From: an uncultured Mollicutes bacterium
GTDB lineage: Bacteria > Bacillota_I > Bacilli_A > UBA3375
Length of the DNA stretch: 13,690 bases
Direction of reading: 5' to 3'
Assembly: GCA_947313935.1 (NCBI GenBank)
Contig: CAMZNW010000072.1
Location: forward strand, 1-13,690
Made by a program: the position numbers and the translations under genes. This document shows, in pieces, positions 1 to 7,371 of this stretch. How positions within the stretch are numbered: the first letter of the stretch is position 1; every line of letters starts with the position of its first letter. The notes beneath the pieces are model-generated. The model saw only the letters and a program-made list of their open reading frames with translations, was not told the DNA's origin and did no database searches.

Positions 1-7
1 TTAATTT

Positions 8-16
8 TGTTATAAT
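8..16 (+). promoter_or_regulatory. Extended -10 promoter element upstream of the BCCT gene leader
   Basis: The sequence TG-T-TATAAT (TG at 8-9, TATAAT at 11-16) is a perfect extended -10 element. A matching -35 box would lie outside the window, so only half of the promoter can be seen. Transcription would start near 23 and give a leader of about 220 nt before the transporter gene at 243. No equally good promoter lies between here and that gene. Confidence 0.5.
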
Positions 17-22
17 AATATT

Positions 23-230
23 GTTATGTATTGAAGTAGATTTTATGAGTATTTTAATTATGAGTCGATAAGTTGGTAAATAATTAGTAAAAATGAAAAT
101 AAAATTGAAAAATAGTACGTAGAACTGGGGCTGGCTTTGGATCATAATATATTATGGTAACAAGTTATACTATCGTTGGTGGTATAAAAGCACTCTAACT
201 CTACTTTGGTAGTAGAGTTTTTTTATTGTT
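23..230 (+). promoter_or_regulatory. Structured 5' leader, probable transcription attenuator of unknown class
   Basis: This stretch has no gene but holds three possible hairpins in a row. The first is a perfect 14-base palindrome, CATAATATATTATG, at 143-156. The second has a 10-bp stem, 165-174 with 178-187, including G-U pairs and a GTT loop. The third is the terminator at 197-224. Alternative pairings would disturb the terminator: GTTGG (175-179) can pair with CTAAC (195-199), leaving the 7-base bulge TGGTATA, and GTAGA (119-123) can pair with TCTAC (200-204). The TGGTGGTA core resembles the T-box antiterminator bulge, but the usual CCGCG that follows is absent and I could not identify a specifier stem. 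It also does not read as a c-di-AMP, lysine, SAM, TPP or glycine riboswitch. The regulatory role is inferred from layout. Confidence 0.45.
197..224 (+). terminator. Intrinsic terminator just upstream of the BCCT gene (probable attenuator)
   Basis: AACTCTACT (197-205) pairs perfectly with AGTAGAGTT (211-219) around the loop TTGGT, and a run of seven T follows from 218 to 224. The T run ends only 18 bases before the ATG at 243, and the ribosome binding site lies between them. A promoter for the transporter therefore does not fit downstream of it, so read-through transcription must pass this hairpin. Confidence 0.85.
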
Positions 231-242
231 TAAAGGAGAAAT

Positions 243-1799
243 ATGGATAATAATAATATTTTAAGTAAACGTAATTATAAAAAATATGGTTTTAATATAA
301 ATTTAGTTGTATCAATATTAAGTGCTACAATAATAATGGTATTTTTTATATTTGGTTTTACTCATAAAGATACATTTTTTAATAGTGTAGTTCAAGTAAA
401 AGATATGATTTTAATAGTATTTAAGCCAGTTTTTATTTGGACAATTGTATTAGTATTTATAGTATCAATTTATATTTCATTTTCAAAGATGGGGACAATT
501 AGATTAGGAGGAAGTAAAGCACGACCAAAATTTTCTAATTTTGCATGGTATGCAATGTTATTTAGTGCTGGAATGGGAATAGGATTAATGTTTTATGGTA
601 TTGCTGAACCATTAATGTATGAGAATGCTACCCCTTTATTTAGTAGTAGTAATAATATTGATAGTGCACTCGCAACTGCTTATTTTCATTGGGGAATACA
701 AGCCTGGATAATATATGGAATAATGGGATTAGCGTTAAGTTTTTATAGTTTTAATATGAATTTACCATTAGCACCACGAAGTTTATTTTATCCAGTTTTA
801 AAGAATAAAATATATGGCGTAATTGGAGATATAATTGATGCGATTGCTGTTGTAACAACATTATTTGCATTAGCATCTTCATTAGGTCTTGGAGCAATTC
901 AAGTAAATTCAGGTTTTAATTATATTTTTGGATTAGCAATATCAACTAATATTCAAATAATAATCGTGATTATAATTACTTTTTTAGCAACTTTATCAGT
1001 GATAAGTGGATTAAATAAAGGAGTACGAATTTTAAGTGAATTAAACTTAAAATTAACTTTTACAATTTTCCTTATATTTCTAATAGCGGGTCCAACATTA
1101 ACAATAATATCAAATGGTTTTCATTCAATTGGTTTATATTTAAGTCATGGTTTTATTGAAAGTACTAAATTAGGTTATTATGAGGATACGCAATGGATTT
1201 CAAAATGGACATTATTTTATTGGTCATGGTGGATTAGTTGGTCAGTTTTTGTAGGAATGTTTATAGCTAAAATATCTTATGGGCGTACAATTAGAGAATT
1301 TATTTTATCAATTATGTTTATTCCAACAATATTAACAGTCTTATGGTTTTTAGTAATGGGAACTTCAGGTTTTTATGCTAATAATCTATCTAATGGAGAA
1401 TTATTAAATACTATTAATGGTGATGTTTCACTTGCATTATATGCAACAATAATTATTTTGTTTAAAAATCACATATTAATATTATTATTAGAAGCTTTAG
1501 CAGTTATTTTAATCATATCATTTTTTGTTACTTCAAGTGATTCAGGATGTTTAGTAGTAGATTCATTAACAAATGGTGGAATTAATAAATCCCCTAAAAA
1601 ACAAAAGATATTTTGGTCATTTTTACAAGGATTATTAGCGATTGTTTTAATAATAACTGGTGGTGTTAAGGCATTAGATTTAATACAAATGATCTTAATT
1701 ATTGTAGCAGTACCAATTTCAATAATTTTAATTTATACAAGTATTACAATTGTAGTTCAATTAAAAAAATATTTAAAAGAAGAAAAAAAAAGATTTTAG
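243..1799 (+). CDS. BCCT-family transporter (betaine/choline/carnitine type), probably Na+-coupled
   Basis: A 518-residue membrane protein with about 12 hydrophobic segments that imports a quaternary ammonium compound such as glycine betaine, choline or carnitine. BCCT hallmarks are visible: GMGIG at residues 110-114 followed by LMFYGIAEPL; the aromatic FYWSWWISW segment (W327, W329, W330, W333) that includes the substrate-site region; GRTIREF just after it; and TSSDSG near the end. In BetP the methionine of GMGIG belongs to a Na+-coupled type of site, whereas the sodium-independent antiporter CaiT differs there, so Na+ symport is likely. The length is normal and the short C-terminal tail lacks the long osmosensing extension of BetP. 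The site AAAGGAG (232-238) supports the ATG. The gene is monocistronic, with an attenuator-like leader before it and a terminator over its stop codon. The exact substrate cannot be read from the sequence. Confidence 0.93.
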   Translation: MDNNNILSKRNYKKYGFNINLVVSILSATIIMVFFIFGFTHKDTFFNSVVQVKDMILIVFKPVFIWTIVLVFIVSIYISFSKMGTIRLGGSKARPKFSNFAWYAMLFSAGMGIGLMFYGIAEPLMYENATPLFSSSNNIDSALATAYFHWGIQAWIIYGIMGLALSFYSFNMNLPLAPRSLFYPVLKNKIYGVIGDIIDAIAVVTTLFALASSLGLGAIQVNSGFNYIFGLAISTNIQIIIVIIITFLATLSVISGLNKGVRILSELNLKLTFTIFLIFLIAGPTLTIISNGFHSIGLYLSHGFIESTKLGYYEDTQWISKWTLFYWSWWISWSVFVGMFIAKISYGRTIREFILSIMFIPTILTVLWFLVMGTSGFYANNLSNGELLNTINGDVSLALYATIIILFKNHILILLLEALAVILIISFFVTSSDSGCLVVDSLTNGGINKSPKKQKIFWSFLQGLLAIVLIITGGVKALDLIQMILIIVAVPISIILIYTSITIVVQLKKYLKEEKKRF

Positions 1800-1818
1800 A
1801 ATACTAGAATTTTTTTTT
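1783..1818 (+). terminator. Intrinsic terminator overlapping the BCCT stop codon
   Basis: TTTTAG (1794-1799, which includes the stop codon) pairs with CTAGAA (1804-1809) around the loop AATA, with one G-U pair, and nine T follow (1810-1818). The A-rich stretch before the stem can extend the pairing with the T tract. It separates the transporter from the mutL transcript. Confidence 0.7.
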
Positions 1819-1857
1819 ATCTTTTAAATATTTTACATAATTAAGATTTAACAAATT

Positions 1858-1881
1858 TCACTTGTATTTTAATATACGTGA
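1858..1881. repeat. Interrupted inverted repeat upstream of the mutL promoter
   Basis: TCAC-TT-GTAT-TTTAAT-ATAC-GTGA reads as an inverted repeat with arms of 8 bases, interrupted by TT on the left. It lies just upstream of the likely -35 region of mutL. It could be a protein-binding site or chance; nothing identifies a ligand. Confidence 0.3.
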
Positions 1882-1890
1882 TGCCATTGT

Positions 1891-1921
1891 TTTACCTAAA
1901 ATTAATTAATTTTGCTATAAT
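1891..1921 (+). promoter_or_regulatory. Promoter of the mutL-to-pnuC gene string
   Basis: TG-C-TATAAT at 1913-1921 is a perfect extended -10 element. The best upstream partner is TTTACC at 1891-1896 (4 of 6 matches to TTGACA) with a long 19-base spacer, which is acceptable because extended -10 promoters need little from the -35 box. Transcription would start near 1928, only about 17 bases before the mutL ATG, so there is almost no leader. Confidence 0.65.
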
Positions 1922-1944
1922 AAGTTAATGAGTAAAGGAGGGAA

Positions 1945-3657
1945 ATGGCGAAAATAGAAGTAATGAGTGAAGTTTTAGCAAATAAAATAGCGGCAGGAGA
2001 AATAATTGAACGTCCTTTATCAGTAGTTAAGGAATTAGTTGAAAATGCTTTAGATGCAAATGCATCAAGGATTATTATAACTCTTAAGGAGTCAGGGTTA
2101 CAAGAAATAAGTGTTTTAGATGATGGATTTGGGATGAATAAAGCTGATTTAGAAAAATCTATTTTACGCCATGCAACTTCTAAATTATATAGTGATAAAG
2201 ATTTATTTAATATTGGAACATTAGGATTTCGTGGTGAGGCATTAGCAAGTATGTTTGTTGTATCGAAAATGGAAATAACTTCATCAATAGATGGAAAAGA
2301 TGGACATAAGTTAATTTCAAGTGGTGATGGTAATTATATAATGGAAGAGTGCGCTTTTAATCAAGGGACAGAGGTATGTGTTAAAAATTTATTTTTTAAT
2401 ACACCAGTTCGATATAAGCATTTATCTAATTTAATGTATGAATTATCATTAATTATTAATTATTTAAATAAAATAAGTTTATGTTATCCAAACATTGCAA
2501 TTAAATTAATAAATGATGGAAAAGAAAGTTTATCAACTTCTGGACGTAATGATATAAAAGAAGTTGTTGCACAAGTTTATTCATATGATATTGCTAGAAG
2601 TTTAAAATTAAATACAATAAAAAGTGATAATTTTGATGTTAATGTTGTTTTTGCTGGATTAGAATATACACGTACTAAAAAATCCTTCATAACAATATTT
2701 ATTAATGAACGATTAATAAGTAATTATCATTTGGAAAAACAAATATTAGAAAGTTTAAGTGATTATTTACATACTAATCAATATCCAATATTTATCTTAA
2801 AAATTAAGATGGATTATGCTTTGGTTGATGTAAATATTCATCCAAATAAACAGCAAGTTAAAATATCATTAATTGAAGAGTTATGTCAACAAGTTTCTGA
2901 GACAATAAAAGGAGCATTAGTTGATGATCATTATATTGTTGATGGTCATTTAGATAAAAGAGATAATTCAAGTTTAAATTTAGATTTTGCAGAAAAAAAA
3001 AATTATAATTACAATATAGAGCCTTTGGAATTAGATTTACAAAAAACTCATGATGTTAGTGAAGTAAAGTGGCAATTGCCAATATTTAATTATATAGGAA
3101 CTTATAAAAATACATATTTATTATTTGAAAATAATGAAGGTTTATTTTTAATTGATCAACATGCAGCACAAGAAAGAATAAATTATGAATTAATTTTAAA
3201 TAAATTTAAATCTAAAAAATTTAATGTACAAAAATTATTGTTACCAATAGTTTTAGAATTACCCAAAAATGATCGGATTAATATTATTGAGATATTAAAA
3301 TTATATGAAGAGTTAGGGATTATTGTTGAAGAATTTGGCGAACAAATGATTCGTGTAATTGCAATCGATAACTTTTATTTAAAAAGTGGTAATTTAGAAA
3401 ATGATATTTTAAATTTATTTGAATTAATTAGTAAAAATAAAAAAATTGAATTTGATAAGTATAATGATGAACTTGCAGAATCTTTGGCATGTAAAGGTTC
3501 AATTAAGGCTAATCAATATATTAATAGTGCTGATGTTGAACAATTAATGAAAGATTTAAATGAATGTGAATTTGCATATACGTGTCCACATGGACGACCT
3601 ATTATTGTGAATATAAAAAATTATGAAATAGAAAAATTATTTAAAAGGGTGTTTTAA
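1945..3657 (+). CDS. mutL: DNA mismatch repair protein MutL (endonuclease type)
   Basis: MutL couples mismatch recognition by MutS to strand incision. The N-terminal GHKL ATPase is complete: KELVEN with E30 and N34, DDGFGM, RHATSK, GFRGEAL and NTPVRYKH. The C-terminal part carries the nicking-endonuclease motif DQHAAQERINYE starting at D404, ACKGS around C516 and CPHGRP at 547-552, the metal-binding set found in MutL proteins of organisms without MutH. At 570 residues it is shorter than the roughly 620 usual in Bacilli, mainly in the linker near residues 335-375. The ATG at 1945 gives the conserved opening (LANKIAAGEIIERP) and has GGAGG at 1937-1941, only three bases away. It is the first gene of the string, one base before miaA. 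No mutS is in the window. Confidence 0.97.
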   Translation: MAKIEVMSEVLANKIAAGEIIERPLSVVKELVENALDANASRIIITLKESGLQEISVLDDGFGMNKADLEKSILRHATSKLYSDKDLFNIGTLGFRGEALASMFVVSKMEITSSIDGKDGHKLISSGDGNYIMEECAFNQGTEVCVKNLFFNTPVRYKHLSNLMYELSLIINYLNKISLCYPNIAIKLINDGKESLSTSGRNDIKEVVAQVYSYDIARSLKLNTIKSDNFDVNVVFAGLEYTRTKKSFITIFINERLISNYHLEKQILESLSDYLHTNQYPIFILKIKMDYALVDVNIHPNKQQVKISLIEELCQQVSETIKGALVDDHYIVDGHLDKRDNSSLNLDFAEKKNYNYNIEPLELDLQKTHDVSEVKWQLPIFNYIGTYKNTYLLFENNEGLFLIDQHAAQERINYELILNKFKSKKFNVQKLLLPIVLELPKNDRINIIEILKLYEELGIIVEEFGEQMIRVIAIDNFYLKSGNLENDILNLFELISKNKKIEFDKYNDELAESLACKGSIKANQYINSADVEQLMKDLNECEFAYTCPHGRPIIVNIKNYEIEKLFKRVF

Positions 3658-3658
3658 G

Positions 3659-4540
3659 ATGATAGATAAAATAGAAATTAATGAGAATTTAGATTGTTTA
3701 GTAATTGTAGGACCAACAGCAGTAGGAAAGTCAGAAACGGCAGTTGAACTAGCCAAAAAGTATAATGGAGAAATAATAAGTGGAGATGCTTTTCAAGTTT
3801 ATAAAAAAATGAATATTGGAACCGCGAAAGTTTCAAAAGATGTACAAGCAGAAATAGTTCATCATGGGATTGATATTTGTGATTATAAAGTTGATTATAA
3901 TGTAGTTAAATTTCAAAAGATGGCGCGTGAATCAATTAAAGAAATTAAAAGTCGAGGTAAATTACCAATAATAGTTGGAGGAAGTGGTTTATATATTCAA
4001 GCGGTTTTATTTGATTATCGTTTTAATGAAGTTGAAGGGTTTGAAACTTTGAAACTAAAAAATGAAGAGTTAACTAATGAAGAGTTACGAAAAAATATTA
4101 AAAAGATGAGGATTAAATTAAATCATTCAGATTTAAATAATCATCGACGTTTAGTTATTATTGCAACTAAATTAGAGTTAGATATTCCAATCAATGATAA
4201 TGGTCAAAAAGCGGTATATGATAATTTCCAAATAATTGGTTTAACAGATAAAAGAGAAATTATTTATGAACGAATTAATAATCGAGTAGACCAAATGATT
4301 AAGGATGGTTTAGTAAAAGAGGTTGAACAATTTGAATATAATTATCCTTCACAAAAAGCAATTGGTTATAAAGAAATACATAGTTATTTAAATAAGGTGA
4401 CAAGTTTAGATGAGGCAATAGAGTTAACTAAAAAAAATTCACGTAATTATGCAAAGCGTCAGTATACATGGTATAATAACAAGATGCATGTTTTATGGTA
4501 TAGTAAAAAGGATGGAATATGGCAATTGGAGAAGAATTAA
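3659..4540 (+). CDS. miaA: tRNA dimethylallyltransferase MiaA
   Basis: MiaA transfers a dimethylallyl group to N6 of A37 in tRNAs that read codons beginning with U, which stabilises codon pairing. Visible motifs are the P-loop GPTAVGKS (18-25), GDAFQVYKKMNIGTAK with the catalytic-site D43, HHGIDI, GGSGLYIQAVLFDY, an NNHRRLVI segment, QKAIGYKEI, and the C-terminal RNYAKRQYTWY. At 293 residues it is slightly short for the family (about 300-315), mostly in the middle insertion that contacts tRNA. AAAAGGG (3643-3649) supports the ATG, one base after the mutL stop; mutL-miaA adjacency is common in Firmicutes. The 3' end overlaps the next gene by 22 bases. Confidence 0.97.
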   Translation: MIDKIEINENLDCLVIVGPTAVGKSETAVELAKKYNGEIISGDAFQVYKKMNIGTAKVSKDVQAEIVHHGIDICDYKVDYNVVKFQKMARESIKEIKSRGKLPIIVGGSGLYIQAVLFDYRFNEVEGFETLKLKNEELTNEELRKNIKKMRIKLNHSDLNNHRRLVIIATKLELDIPINDNGQKAVYDNFQIIGLTDKREIIYERINNRVDQMIKDGLVKEVEQFEYNYPSQKAIGYKEIHSYLNKVTSLDEAIELTKKNSRNYAKRQYTWYNNKMHVLWYSKKDGIWQLEKN

Positions 4541-4851
4541 TAAAAGAAATAAATGATTTAGCAAATAAAAAAAAAGCAGTTGGTTTGAATGAACAAGAAG
4601 TTGAATTGCAAAAAAAGTTACGAAAGAAATATTTATCTGAGTTTCGTAATAATATGAAAACAGTATTAGATAATACTGATTTTTTAAAAGAGTTTGAAAT
4701 ATTAAAAATAAATACATCAATAGAAGAAATTGATAAATTAAGAAAATTGGATGGAATTGAAAAAGTTACAACAAAAGTAAATTCTTATATGATTACTTAT
4801 AATATTCAAAAAGTAACGCCAAAGCAAATATTGCAATGTTTAAAAAACTAG
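4519..4851 (+). CDS. DUF896 (YnzC-like) protein with a C-terminal extension
   Basis: A 110-residue cytosolic protein. Residues 5-48 (EINDLANKKKAVGLNEQE, then LRKKYLSEFRNN) match the two-helix DUF896/YnzC pattern of small Firmicute proteins, whose function is not established. Usual members are about 70-80 residues. Here a tail of about 60 residues follows and ends LDGIEKVTT..VNSYMITYNIQKVTPKQILQCL. This has the rhythm of the strand-strand-helix end of a heavy-metal-associated/ferredoxin-like fold, but there is no CxxC metal site. The AAAGGA site at 4507-4512 lies inside miaA and gives normal spacing to the ATG, so translation is probably coupled to miaA. The DUF896 call is reasonably firm; the fold of the tail is a guess. 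Confidence 0.75.
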   Translation: MAIGEELIKEINDLANKKKAVGLNEQEVELQKKLRKKYLSEFRNNMKTVLDNTDFLKEFEILKINTSIEEIDKLRKLDGIEKVTTKVNSYMITYNIQKVTPKQILQCLKN

Positions 4852-4858
4852 GAGAATG

Positions 4859-5293
4859 ATGATTAAAAATAAAATAGCAAATGAATTTTTTGTAAATGCC
4901 TTTAATATTATTTTAAATAATGAACAAGAAGATATGCGAAAAATATTTGCTAATGAAAAAATATCTATAACTGAAATTCACATATTAGAGGCGGTAAATC
5001 GTACTAATCCTTCTAGTATGAATGCTATTGCTAATCGTTTGCATGTAACTTCAGGTTCTTTAACTACTTCGACTAGTCAATTAATTAAAAAAGGTTATTT
5101 AACTAAAGAAGTAAATAAATTAGATCGAAGAATTAAAACTTTACAATTAACAAAAGATGGGATGAGAGTTATAAAAGAACATGATTTATGGCATGAAAAT
5201 TTAATAGATTCAATTTTGTCAACAATGTCAAAAGAAGAAATAACTTTAATTGAAAATGCGTTATTGAAAGTTACAGATAATTTTAACAAATGA
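4859..5293 (+). CDS. MarR-family transcriptional regulator, FabT-like
   Basis: A DNA-binding regulator of about 144 residues with a winged helix: ISITEIHILEAV, then the helix-turn-helix around MNAIANRLHVTSGSLTTSTSQL and the wing KEVNKLDRRIKTLQLT with the conserved DRR. The layout and the C-terminal region (EHDLWHENLIDSILSTMSKEE) resemble FabT, the repressor of fatty-acid synthesis genes in streptococci and relatives, but no fab gene lies in the window, so the regulon is unknown. Two consecutive ATG codons (4856 and 4859) are possible starts; I prefer 4859 because AGGAG (4850-4854) is too close to the first. The gene starts just after the DUF896 stop and ends 7 bases before the aroC-like gene. 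Confidence 0.88.
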   Translation: MIKNKIANEFFVNAFNIILNNEQEDMRKIFANEKISITEIHILEAVNRTNPSSMNAIANRLHVTSGSLTTSTSQLIKKGYLTKEVNKLDRRIKTLQLTKDGMRVIKEHDLWHENLIDSILSTMSKEEITLIENALLKVTDNFNK

Positions 5294-5300
5294 GGTGTAA

Positions 5301-6350
5301 ATGAACTATAAATTTTATGGTGCAAGTCATGATGATGTAATTGGAGTAGAAGTTAGTGGATTAAAAAAAGGTTTCATCATTGATGAAACTTTAATTGCAA
5401 CTAGATTAAAAGAACGGCAAGCAAAATATAAATTTAATACATCACGAATTGAAAAAGATGAAGTTTATTTTATTGATGGAGTAGAAAATAATAAAATTAT
5501 TAAAGATATAATAATAATAGAAATACCTAATAATAATATAAAAAAAAAAGATTATTTACAAGGAGTAATTAGACCATCGCATAGTGATATAATTGGATAT
5601 TTACAAGAGGGTGAAAAATATGATTATGCAGGTGGAGGAAAATTTTCTGGTCGTTTTACTGCTTTATATGTTGTAATTGGAGCTATTATTGAAACTAATA
5701 GTCCAAAGATAAAAATATATGGTCAAATAAAAGAAGTTTTAGATTTAAAAGATGATAAAATAATATTAGCAACATCAAAACAATTAGAAGAATTAAATAG
5801 TGATTTTCCAGTATTGAATCCAATAGTTAAAATAAAAATGAAGGAAGTTATTTCTGAAATAGCCAATAGTGGTAATTCAGTAGGTGCAAAATTAACTTTT
5901 AAAGTAGATGGTGTACCAGCTTTAACAGGGGGAATGTATTTTAATAGTTTTGAGTCAATTTTAAGTAAGTATTTGTTTGGAATTGGTGCAATAAAAGGGG
6001 TAGAATTTGGTTTGGGAAGTGAGTATTTGAATTGTTTAGGTAGTGAAGCTAATGATGTTTATTATATGCAAGAAAATAAAATAGTAAGTGCTAAAAATCT
6101 ACAAGGTGGAATAAATGGTGGTTATACAAATGGAATTGAATCGATAATATTTTCGGTAATTGTACGACCAACTCCATCAATTCATTTAAAACAACAAACA
6201 ATTAAATATGAAAATAATAAATTTATTGATTATGAATATCAATTAAATGGACGACATGATGCATTTATTGCAAATAGGATAATTAGTGTCGTTAAAGCGG
6301 TAATATATATGGCTATTTATGAAATGGGGGAAAATGAATATAAAAATTGA
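5301..6350 (+). CDS. aroC: Divergent chorismate synthase homologue (AroC family)
   Basis: Chorismate synthase turns EPSP into chorismate using reduced FMN. Family landmarks run in order over all 349 residues: GASHD with H10 (usual GESHG), DEVYFIDGV, RPSHSD at 91-96 with H94 (usual RPGHAD), GGGKFSGRFT at 111-120 (usual GGGRSSxRET), GNSVGA, the IKGVEFG segment, GGINGGYTNG, RPTPSI and GRHD at 317-320. Both catalytic-type histidines and the GRHD aspartate remain. Several phosphate/FMN-site residues differ: the RRRPG stretch reads KERQA at 37-41, NTDQRSxDY reads NNNIKKKDY, and SHG reads SHD. The overall fold is secure; normal activity is not. GAGG (5292-5295) supports the ATG. No other shikimate gene is nearby, and the 3' end overlaps potA. 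Confidence 0.85.
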   Translation: MNYKFYGASHDDVIGVEVSGLKKGFIIDETLIATRLKERQAKYKFNTSRIEKDEVYFIDGVENNKIIKDIIIIEIPNNNIKKKDYLQGVIRPSHSDIIGYLQEGEKYDYAGGGKFSGRFTALYVVIGAIIETNSPKIKIYGQIKEVLDLKDDKIILATSKQLEELNSDFPVLNPIVKIKMKEVISEIANSGNSVGAKLTFKVDGVPALTGGMYFNSFESILSKYLFGIGAIKGVEFGLGSEYLNCLGSEANDVYYMQENKIVSAKNLQGGINGGYTNGIESIIFSVIVRPTPSIHLKQQTIKYENNKFIDYEYQLNGRHDAFIANRIISVVKAVIYMAIYEMGENEYKN

Positions 6351-7371
6351 ATTAAAAAATATTTTTTTAAGTTATGATCATACAGTTATTTTTGAAGATT
6401 TTAGCATGCAATTAGATGATAATAAATTTTATACATTATTAGGACCATCTGGATGTGGGAAAACAACAATATTAAATTTAATTGCCGGATTTATTAAACC
6501 TGATGCTGGACAAATTTTAATTGATGGAATAGATGTTACAAATATTGAGCCTAATAAACGTTTAGTTAATACAGTTTTTCAAGATTATGCTTTATTTCCA
6601 CATTTAAATGTATATGATAATGTGGCATTTAGTTTATCTCTACAAAAAATATCTAAAATAGAAAAGAAAAAACGAGTAATGGATGCGCTTAATTTTGTGA
6701 ATTTAGGTGAATATATTTATCGTGATATTGCAGAACTAAGTGGGGGACAAAAACAACGTGTAGCAATTGCACGAGCTATAATAAATCAACCTAAAGTATT
6801 ACTATTAGATGAACCATTATCAGCACTTGATTTAAAATTACGAACAGAAATGCAATATGAATTAAAAAAACTACAAAAAGAATTAGCAATTACATTTGTT
6901 TTTGTCACGCATGATCAAGAAGAAGCTTTGGGAATGAGTGATTATATATATGTATTAAATAATGGTCAAGTAATGCAAAAAGGTAATCCAATTGATATTT
7001 ATGATGAGCCTAAAAATCGTTTTGTAGCAGATTTTATTGGTGAATCAAACATTATTAGTGCTAAATATTTAGGGGATTATCAAGTGAAAATTAATAATGA
7101 TATTTATAAATGTGTAGATGGTAATTTTAATCAAGGGACTTTAGTAGATGTAGTAATACGACCAGAAGATTTAAAAATTGTTACACATAAAACAAAATTG
7201 AAAGTACAAATTATTACTAGATTATTTAAAGGAATGCATTATGAAATAGTTGGACAAGACATAAGTGGGGAAAAATGGTTAATTCATAGTATTAAAAATG
7301 TTATGCCGGGTGAAGAAGTATTTTTAGATTTTGATCCAGAAGATATTCATTTAATGAGTACTAATGTTTAA
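6334..7371 (+). CDS. potA: Spermidine/putrescine ABC transporter ATP-binding protein PotA
   Basis: The ATPase that powers polyamine import. Motifs with numbering from the ATG at 6334: Walker A GPSGCGKTT (37-45), Q-loop FQDYALFPHLNVYDNVAF, signature LSGGQ (135-139), Walker B LLLDEP with D159 and E160, D-loop SALD and switch H193 in THDQEE. After about residue 235 comes a C-terminal TOBE-type regulatory domain with VDVVIRPEDLKI, as usual for PotA/MalK-like proteins; 345 residues is slightly short. I chose 6334 rather than the in-frame ATG at 6319 because the G-rich site GGGGGA (6326-6331) precedes it and the protein then begins like its relatives. It overlaps the aroC-like gene by 17 bases and potB by 8. 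Confidence 0.96.
   Translation: MNIKIELKNIFLSYDHTVIFEDFSMQLDDNKFYTLLGPSGCGKTTILNLIAGFIKPDAGQILIDGIDVTNIEPNKRLVNTVFQDYALFPHLNVYDNVAFSLSLQKISKIEKKKRVMDALNFVNLGEYIYRDIAELSGGQKQRVAIARAIINQPKVLLLDEPLSALDLKLRTEMQYELKKLQKELAITFVFVTHDQEEALGMSDYIYVLNNGQVMQKGNPIDIYDEPKNRFVADFIGESNIISAKYLGDYQVKINNDIYKCVDGNFNQGTLVDVVIRPEDLKIVTHKTKLKVQIITRLFKGMHYEIVGQDISGEKWLIHSIKNVMPGEEVFLDFDPEDIHLMSTNV

Noticed and set aside
165..219. Canonical T-box leader
   Set aside because: TGGTGGTA and a competing terminator are present, but the CCGCG half of the T-box, a second antiterminator helix and a recognisable specifier stem are missing; kept only as one hypothesis for the leader.
4493..4720. Reverse-strand open frame of 75 codons over miaA/DUF896 genes
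   Set aside because: It lies opposite well-supported genes, has leucine/phenylalanine-rich AT-driven composition and no ribosome binding site.
5095..5325. Reverse-strand open frame of 76 codons over the MarR gene
   Set aside because: It is a shadow of the MarR gene with no recognisable domain and no start signal.
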